NCBI GenBank assembly: GCA_027577415.1
Contig: JANBQS010000867.1
Location: 1 to 11,053 of the forward strand
Source: Coemansia sp. RSA 922
Taxonomy: Eukaryota; Kickxellomycota; Kickxellomycetes; Kickxellales; Kickxellaceae
DNA: 11,053 nt
Direction of reading: 5' to 3'
The notes under the pieces were generated by a model that ran no database searches, had not been told where the DNA came from, and saw only the letters and a program-made list of their open reading frames with translations. Positions 7,401 through 11,053 of this stretch are shown here, one piece after another (within the stretch, counting starts at the first letter, position 1; the number at the start of each line of letters is the position of its first letter). The translations under genes and the position numbers were made by a program.

Positions 7401-8962
7401 ACCCGGAGCAGTATGCCTTGCTGAGGCAGCAAATCCATGCCCACCAGCTGCTGCAGCAGCAACAGCAGCAACAAGGCGTGCGGAATATGAATAACCCGTC
7501 GGCCGGGCCGATGATTTCGCCGCAAATACGCCCGAACGTTGCGCACCCCGGTATGGCCACCATGGCGCAGATTCCGCCTACGATGCAGAGTGGCCCAGCC
7601 GGCCCTGCCATTTCTGCTCCGCCCGGCCCCAGCCCCAGCATGTCGGCTAATAGCGCCCTGACTCCCGGCCTGCCGGGCTCAGTGGCTCAGGTCAACCCGG
7701 TATTGGGCAGCCCGGCGATGCGGCCCGCGCTTGGCCCTGGCGCGCCCAACGTCATGACCGCCGCGCAGCAGCAGCAGCTTCAACAGCAGCAACAGCAGCA
7801 GCAAGCCCAGCTCGTACCAACGAGGGAGGAAATACAAATTATACAGCAATTCATGGCGGTGACGGGCATACAGATTCAGGGCCCGCATGATCCTCTAGTC
7901 GCTATTCTTGTTGCAAAGGCCAGATCCGGTGAGCTCGGGGCGGTAATCTTTGAAAGATATCAGCAGGCACTAGCTGCTCAGCGCCAGCAGCAGGCTGCCG
8001 GCGCTAATCCCCTCACCAGGCCTGCTGGCAACTCCATAGGCGTACAGCAGCCGATTCATGGAGGTGCGCCTGTTCAGAACTCGCCCGCCCTAGTCAACTC
8101 GCTTCCGCCGAACGCGCCGCCAATGACTCCAGCGATGGGAATGGCTCGGCCGCCTGTCGCTGGTTTGCCACATGCGATTCGGCCTTCGAAACTCCCCAGA
8201 GACTCGGCCAACCCGAGCCTGCAGGACAGGGCGGTGTTGCTCGAAATGATGCAACGTCAGCGCGAGGCGCAGCTCAGTGGCAGTGTGGCTGGTACGCAGA
8301 TGCCTACCACGGGCGCGCCCATCCAACAGCAGCAGCAGCTTCAACAGCAGCAGCTTCAGCAGATGCAGCAGCAGCAACAGCAGCCATCGGCGTTGGCAGT
8401 TCTCCAGCAGCGCCAGCAGCAGATAAATTTGGCGGCAATGGCAGCGAGAGGAGGCGCCGGCGGCAGTGCGGCTATGATCAACCCAGCGGGGGTTGTACCA
8501 ACGATACAGACGCCAATTGTTCGTCCCATGCAGCAGCCAGGCGCGACGGTAGCTCCGCAGTCTCGACCGGCAGCGCCCATGATGACTAGTCCGGCCAATG
8601 TGCCACAGGTCATGACTGCTGCCCAGCGCCAAGTACTCCAGCAAAATGCTCTAGCGAACATGACTCCTCAGCAGCAGCAAGAGGTGTATATGCGAATGCA
8701 GCAGGCACGGCAGCAGGCGGCAATGGCTCCTCAGCAGCAACCCCAAATAAGCGTGGCGATGGTCGTGCAGCAGCTATTGGCAGGCCAGATCAATCCAGAA
8801 CAGCTGCCGCCCCAGGCTATCAGCATTCTGTGGCAAAGTGCCCAGTCGCATATGAATCCCGAGCAGCGGATGGCACTACAGCGGATTCTGAGTAGCCGTG
8901 TTCAGCAAATCCAGAACAACGCCGCTCAAGCTGGAGCAATCCGACCTGGAGCAGCTCAGTAA
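4493..8962 (+). CDS. SPT20: Spt20 subunit of the SAGA transcription co-activator complex
   Basis: Spt20 is a structural subunit of SAGA, the nuclear histone acetyltransferase/deubiquitinase co-activator, and is needed to hold the complex together. The 1489-residue product starts with an acidic Asp/Ser/Glu-rich region (about 25-165) and a basic NLS-like KRKRQ at 188-192. The Spt20 domain follows: NPFHIGDRHIVERY from 193, the signature SMTVHMFDSHYRFEDQEG with GVFLYNES (about 212-237), YYEGCLIVEVRD at 265-276, a variable loop, KVMKPTAETLYIDLVL from about 347, and RNDFIPNFSRLSQISEW from 449. A further folded-looking segment lies at 510-600 (TLRFVHNT, MMRWGSLPDTGINGG). A low-complexity Ala/Ser/Lys/Pro linker (about 600-930) contains an Asp run of about eight residues near 878. 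The rest is Q/P-rich with polyQ tracts, like Spt20 and other co-activator tails, plus predicted helical islands near 962-987, 1107-1165 and 1420-1475. It is about 2.5 times the length of yeast Spt20 (roughly 600 aa). The ATG at 4493 has A at -3. The frame is continuous, though an 81-nt in-frame optional intron is conceivable at 5352-5432. Confidence 0.93.
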   Translation: MSTSVASGSSLKAHNSRRGHVGDRAESRSTSPDIDDQDSVINLEDELQQQLENEMSASYDDDDSDSKSATGRSATAEPAAVDQSDNESVAGDGDSSSSDNDSDDDDDEIDAALFGGGGAQDSNDEEIDLDFVDPPTAEESKPAQPASDDEDDSASDDEFETVEVSAGALQPPPRFDAPILSTAETGLKRKRQNPFHIGDRHIVERYRDEKPSMTVHMFDSHYRFEDQEGVFLYNESTRFFFDALNEGRIPVELVDVLSEFNSCRYYEGCLIVEVRDYRRPTRETNISKCYTSELLTSSAFGNKSYGNLSQQPADEPSISTRPSHVIPEPGAAAAASLNAGAAPIVYRKVMKPTAETLYIDLVLASEQTPLTETQLLEIEGQILLATEEPLTLEPDFQVSRVANATRHIEYGHMLPRKRSKYNSAEIEAEQAEREEKRKLMTLMDDRANRNDFIPNFSRLSQISEWRHKKLVKDAEVYPSALPPALPPVPGKKAVAKKGRSQVSQFHDGRKVLRTLRFVHNTSGRSTHTTFHVLELPDGGGLQGMMRWGSLPDTGINGGSRGFSFPNEEIMLMHIDNVKLLLSIESHRLIYDSAYPNGVPTAGPPPSLVTPTISPRTSTNMVPTSGSSVAGVGSSSVAGPSTAVQSPTAASSSVAASPDIAAKASPSAAKGETTTKPKASVAKKGSRKNSPQPKQKKATSARPSAEPELDDALPKGSAASKTVAPKTKAAGKGTAAAEASMQTAKEGSPSSVSSGESASAVTEPVSPVDEEESALALVTPGPPKPKKSTSKASLASSSQATVVSAETTDPAGATGKAPAKKKGARLASKTTAATKEKKPRAKPKAKSTSVAPPSETEILAAAALPAQGSVDGVAKAPSDDDDDDDDVPLVQNPGATSARVSGDEAPAVNPAAQLLMSPPPMAPPFPAIGNSPAGVLPSQSAMAQLSARMAGPGRPPFEIPMHITREYLEANPEQYALLRQQIHAHQLLQQQQQQQGVRNMNNPSAGPMISPQIRPNVAHPGMATMAQIPPTMQSGPAGPAISAPPGPSPSMSANSALTPGLPGSVAQVNPVLGSPAMRPALGPGAPNVMTAAQQQQLQQQQQQQQAQLVPTREEIQIIQQFMAVTGIQIQGPHDPLVAILVAKARSGELGAVIFERYQQALAAQRQQQAAGANPLTRPAGNSIGVQQPIHGGAPVQNSPALVNSLPPNAPPMTPAMGMARPPVAGLPHAIRPSKLPRDSANPSLQDRAVLLEMMQRQREAQLSGSVAGTQMPTTGAPIQQQQQLQQQQLQQMQQQQQQPSALAVLQQRQQQINLAAMAARGGAGGSAAMINPAGVVPTIQTPIVRPMQQPGATVAPQSRPAAPMMTSPANVPQVMTAAQRQVLQQNALANMTPQQQQEVYMRMQQARQQAAMAPQQQPQISVAMVVQQLLAGQINPEQLPPQAISILWQSAQSHMNPEQRMALQRILSSRVQQIQNNAAQAGAIRPGAAQ
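7454..7474 (+). repeat. CAG/CAA polyglutamine tract 1 in SPT20
   Basis: Seven consecutive Gln codons (residues 988-994) mix CAG and CAA, directly after the helix-like segment ending HQLL. The CAA interruptions argue for selection on the peptide rather than a recent pure CAG expansion. Confidence 0.85.
7766..7804 (+). repeat. CAG/CAA polyglutamine tract 2 in SPT20
   Basis: Thirteen codons (residues 1092-1104) encode four Gln, one Leu and eight Gln, with CAA codons breaking up the CAG runs. The tract immediately precedes a charged, helix-prone island at about 1107-1165. Confidence 0.85.
8324..8383 (+). repeat. CAG/CAA polyglutamine tract 3 in SPT20
   Basis: Twenty codons (residues 1278-1297) are almost all Gln, interrupted by Leu and one Met. 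The Gln/Leu periodicity suggests a possible amphipathic helix or coiled coil, as in other Q-rich transcription co-activators. Confidence 0.85.
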
Positions 8963-9088
8963 ACCACATAGCATTCTTTCATACCATCTGAATCACATTA
9001 ACATGCTTGCACAATCATCACCCCCCCCCTTTTTTCTAATGCTCGCTCGACCGGGCTTTAAGTTGTTCACTTTATTTGCGCGATCCTG

Positions 9089-9094
9089 AATAAA
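9089..9094 (+). terminator. Poly(A) signal AATAAA for SPT20
   Basis: A canonical AATAAA hexamer lies about 127 bp after the SPT20 stop codon and is followed by GT-rich sequence (about 9098-9115). This is the usual layout of a cleavage and polyadenylation site. Confidence 0.6.
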
Positions 9095-9196
9095 AGCGTT
9101 TGTACACGTGGTAATGGAGGAGGAGGGTTGTCTGAATGTAGAAATCAAGAAAATGTCAGCATATGCCATTGTTCTGGTGGAAACGACATCATCAAC

Positions 9197-9206
9197 TATT
9201 TATAAG
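9197..9206 (+). promoter_or_regulatory. TATA-like element of the kelch gene
   Basis: TATTTATAAG sits 103 bp upstream of the start codon at 9309 and is followed by a pyrimidine-rich stretch. Position and composition fit a core promoter; no transcript evidence is available. Confidence 0.4.
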
Positions 9207-9255
9207 TATCTCTTTTTCTTGCCTCTATGCCTTTTTCTCTCTCCATCTATTTTGC

Positions 9256-9312
9256 ATGATATATTTTGCTTCACTACTCGCTTTTAAAGGCCGTACTTTA
9301 TATTTCCTATGA
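9256..9312 (+). other. Upstream ORF (18 codons) overlapping the kelch start codon
   Basis: An ATG at 9256 opens an 18-residue reading frame whose TGA at 9310-9312 overlaps the main ATG at 9309-9311 as ATGA. If the transcript starts upstream of 9256, ribosomes finishing the uORF would stop on the main start, suggesting termination-coupled reinitiation or repression. The TATA-like element at 9197 allows transcription starts on either side of 9256, so inclusion in the mRNA is uncertain. Confidence 0.4.
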
Positions 9313-11053
9313 CGCTTACATTTCTGACGGCTCTTGTTGTCTTGATGCTACTAGGGTCTTTAGGCTTGGCCCGTCAGAGCTTGGACAAGATCCCTCGTTT
9401 CCAACACTCGATGGAGATAGTCGGTGGCAAACTTTGCGTATTTGGCGGCAAAAGCACATCTACAGGCGTCAGTCTATCAGATTTTCTGCTCGACTATCGG
9501 TGTGTGGACGTTACAAAGTCTATTAACCAAGCTAGTCCGCAGTGGAAGCGTCAAAGCTCAGCTTCGCGCTTTGCCATGCCACCGCTCGCCCAACAGTCTT
9601 CGGTTTACGACCGAGATAACCACATCATTGTACCTTACGGTGGACAGACGCCAGATACGTTTTCAAAGGCTAACCACTTGGCTGTATTTTGCACAAAATT
9701 CGAGGCCTGGGGTGCTTCAAATATTGTTGACAATGACCCTCGCCGGTACTTACACACGGCAGTGTTACAAGTAGCGTCGGGTGACATGATTATCTTTGGT
9801 GGAGCCAGCGATGCGACGACAAACCACCAGGACAACGGCCGCTGGCTCAACGTCAACCGCATGGTTCTCGACCAGCCCAAGCATGGCATCCATGCCGCCT
9901 CGCGAGGCATCGGCAACGAGAGAAAAATTGCTGTGGGAACAATCATTACCGACAACGGCGACGATACACCCGCGGCAATAAACAAGATAGTTCAGCACTC
10001 GAGTGTGCTATTAAACGATACGCAAATGGTAGTGCTCGGAGGCAACGTCTATGACAGCGTGGCGAATAAGGCCGTGAACCTGCTCTTTGACTCTGTACAC
10101 ATTTATGACGTGGACCGGATGAAATGGTCGACGAAAAACTGCACTGGTGATATTCCACCCCCACGCTCGGCCTTCTCTGCTTCGTTGCGTGACAGGTCCA
10201 TATACATTTACGGAGGTGTCAATGTCACCGGTTGGTCTCAGCTCTTTGGCGACTTGTACAAGCTAGACACTGATACTTGGAAATGGTCCAAGCTTCCCAC
10301 TCCAAACGCGCCGGCCCCTCGCTACGCGCATCAGATGAAGACGCTTGGTCACTACCTGGTTGTAACACATGGCTACATCAACACGGGCAAAGACAAGTAT
10401 TCGGGCGACGAAGATATCTACTTTTACGACTTGGACAAACAGGCATTCGTCAGTAGCTACTCGCCTAGTGGTATTGCCAAGAGCGAACTGGACACACAGT
10501 GGATTGTCGGAGCGTCGCATAAAACTAAAGGCATCCTCGCCATCTGCTATATCCTAACTCTGGTAGTAGTGTTGTTTGCCTTCTACTACTTGGCAAGCGA
10601 GTGTCGCAAGTCTCGCTTTGCCAGCTCAGCAGCTAGACCGCGCGACAGGAGGGGATCTGCTAGGGAGAATATCCGCACGATGGTCGAGAATTACACCGAG
10701 AACTTGCGTGGCTCTACGTACTTTTTCGAGTCCAAGCGGGCAGATGAGCGCCGCGCCTCGCACGACACTGACAAAGCCACGTTGTTCTCGCCAACCGGTG
10801 TCGGCCGCAAATCATTTGCCAAGAGCGCAACTGCTACAGATAGTACACCATCAGCGTCAAGGGCCGCTGACAGTAATGGTCGTGGGCGCTCGCAGTCAGT
10901 TTCAGAGGGAACGTCTACTGTAATTGACAGCGAGATTACTCCGCCAGAGCGGCGTCGTAGCAATTATGCACTACCGGAGAATATGCGCCACACGCGAGTT
11001 ATTGACAATACAGTCAACGATACGCCATACGTAAGTCGTAAGCTCACTCTCTC
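9309..11053 (+). CDS. Kelch-repeat type I membrane protein (3' end outside window)
   Basis: The frame opens at ATG 9309, the first ATG after an in-frame TAA at 9285, and stays open to the window edge (581 codons and two bases). Residues 1-21 form a signal peptide with a hydrophobic core (LTALVVLMLLGSLG) and a likely cleavage after GLA. The lumenal or extracellular part is a kelch beta-propeller. Its GG blade motifs are VFGG (44-47), VPYGG (108-112), IIFGG (161-165), VVLGG (241-245) and YIYGG (299-303), with a degenerate VVTHG at 351-355, so about six blades. N-glycosylation sequons (NDT, NCT, NVT) support exposure outside the cytosol. One transmembrane helix (about 408-429) is followed by a basic, Ser-rich tail of at least 150 residues with three RRxS sites (S450, S484, S551). 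This is the layout of a fungal cell-surface or endomembrane kelch protein; the ligand and function are unknown. A GTAAGT at 11031-11036 could be a splice donor, so the last few codons may be intronic. Confidence 0.85.
   Translation, partial: MTLTFLTALVVLMLLGSLGLARQSLDKIPRFQHSMEIVGGKLCVFGGKSTSTGVSLSDFLLDYRCVDVTKSINQASPQWKRQSSASRFAMPPLAQQSSVYDRDNHIIVPYGGQTPDTFSKANHLAVFCTKFEAWGASNIVDNDPRRYLHTAVLQVASGDMIIFGGASDATTNHQDNGRWLNVNRMVLDQPKHGIHAASRGIGNERKIAVGTIITDNGDDTPAAINKIVQHSSVLLNDTQMVVLGGNVYDSVANKAVNLLFDSVHIYDVDRMKWSTKNCTGDIPPPRSAFSASLRDRSIYIYGGVNVTGWSQLFGDLYKLDTDTWKWSKLPTPNAPAPRYAHQMKTLGHYLVVTHGYINTGKDKYSGDEDIYFYDLDKQAFVSSYSPSGIAKSELDTQWIVGASHKTKGILAICYILTLVVVLFAFYYLASECRKSRFASSAARPRDRRGSARENIRTMVENYTENLRGSTYFFESKRADERRASHDTDKATLFSPTGVGRKSFAKSATATDSTPSASRAADSNGRGRSQSVSEGTSTVIDSEITPPERRRSNYALPENMRHTRVIDNTVNDTPYVSRKLTL

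Larger units (their letters stand above)
8963..9308 (+). promoter_or_regulatory. SPT20 3' region and kelch-gene promoter/leader
   Basis: These 346 bp contain no protein gene beyond a short uORF. The first part holds a run of nine C followed by six T (9021-9035) and then the AATAAA signal at 9089-9094. A palindromic CACGTG (E-box type, bound by bHLH factors such as Cbf1 in fungi) is at 9105-9110. A TATA-like TATTTATAAG lies at 9197-9206, about 100 bp before the kelch start codon, followed by a CT-rich stretch (about 9210-9248) typical of fungal initiation regions. Factor binding is inferred from motif shape only. Confidence 0.5.

Noticed and set aside
6082..7641. 519-codon open frame on the minus strand opposite SPT20
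   Set aside because: It mirrors the low-complexity Ala/Ser/Lys/Pro and poly-Asp coding region. Its product is a compositional shadow (Gly/Ala/Ser/Cys runs) without a recognisable domain, while the + strand frame holds the conserved Spt20 core.
7454..8383. CAG-rich repeats as a CRISPR-like or mobile repeat array
   Set aside because: They are in-frame polyglutamine codons mixed with CAA, with no uniform spacer length or repeat unit.
9424..9774. 116-codon + strand frame inside the kelch gene
   Set aside because: Overlaps the kelch frame with no domain. The kelch frame carries the GG blade motifs throughout the same bases, so no frameshift needs to be invoked.

Overview
The window looks like nuclear DNA from an intron-poor, compact fungal genome. 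Two genes are recognisable from their protein sequence: NOC3 (60S ribosome biogenesis, pre-replication) and SPT20 (SAGA co-activator subunit). They are flanked by a leucine-rich fast-evolving protein and a kelch-type membrane protein. CTG encodes leucine at conserved positions in NOC3, so this is not a CUG-Ser yeast. The LRR-like gene, the long Q-rich Spt20 and the near absence of introns together remind me of Kickxellomycotina (Coemansia-like fungi). That placement is inference from general familiarity, not proven here.

Layout, all genes on the + strand, head to tail. (1) 1-1008: 3' part of an LRR/F-box-like protein gene, open at the left edge of the window. (2) 1009-1138: very short intergenic region with an 18-T run. 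(3) 1139-3877: NOC3, 912 aa, intronless. (4) 3878-4492: 615 bp holding the NOC3 3' end and the SPT20 promoter and leader. The leader has a 446-nt stretch without any ATG, followed by a likely 5'-leader intron (about 4381-4489). That interval contains all three upstream ATGs. (5) 4493-8962: SPT20, 1489 aa, with an acidic N-terminus, the Spt20 core, an additional folded-looking segment, a long A/S/K-rich linker and a Q/P-rich C-terminal half. (6) 8963-9308: a clear AATAAA 3'-end signal for SPT20, then a TATA-like element and an 18-codon uORF whose stop overlaps the next start codon. (7) 9309-11053: a type I membrane kelch protein (signal peptide, about six kelch blades, one TM helix, basic Ser-rich cytosolic tail with three RRxS sites), open at the right edge.

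The genes do not form an obvious pathway. NOC3 and SPT20 are both growth-related housekeeping functions in the nucleus, and their adjacency is probably incidental. I see no mobile element, tRNA, rRNA or CRISPR array, and nothing I would call a new multi-gene system. The points most worth checking are the SPT20 leader intron, the uORF/start overlap of the kelch gene, and the receptor-like layout of the kelch protein.
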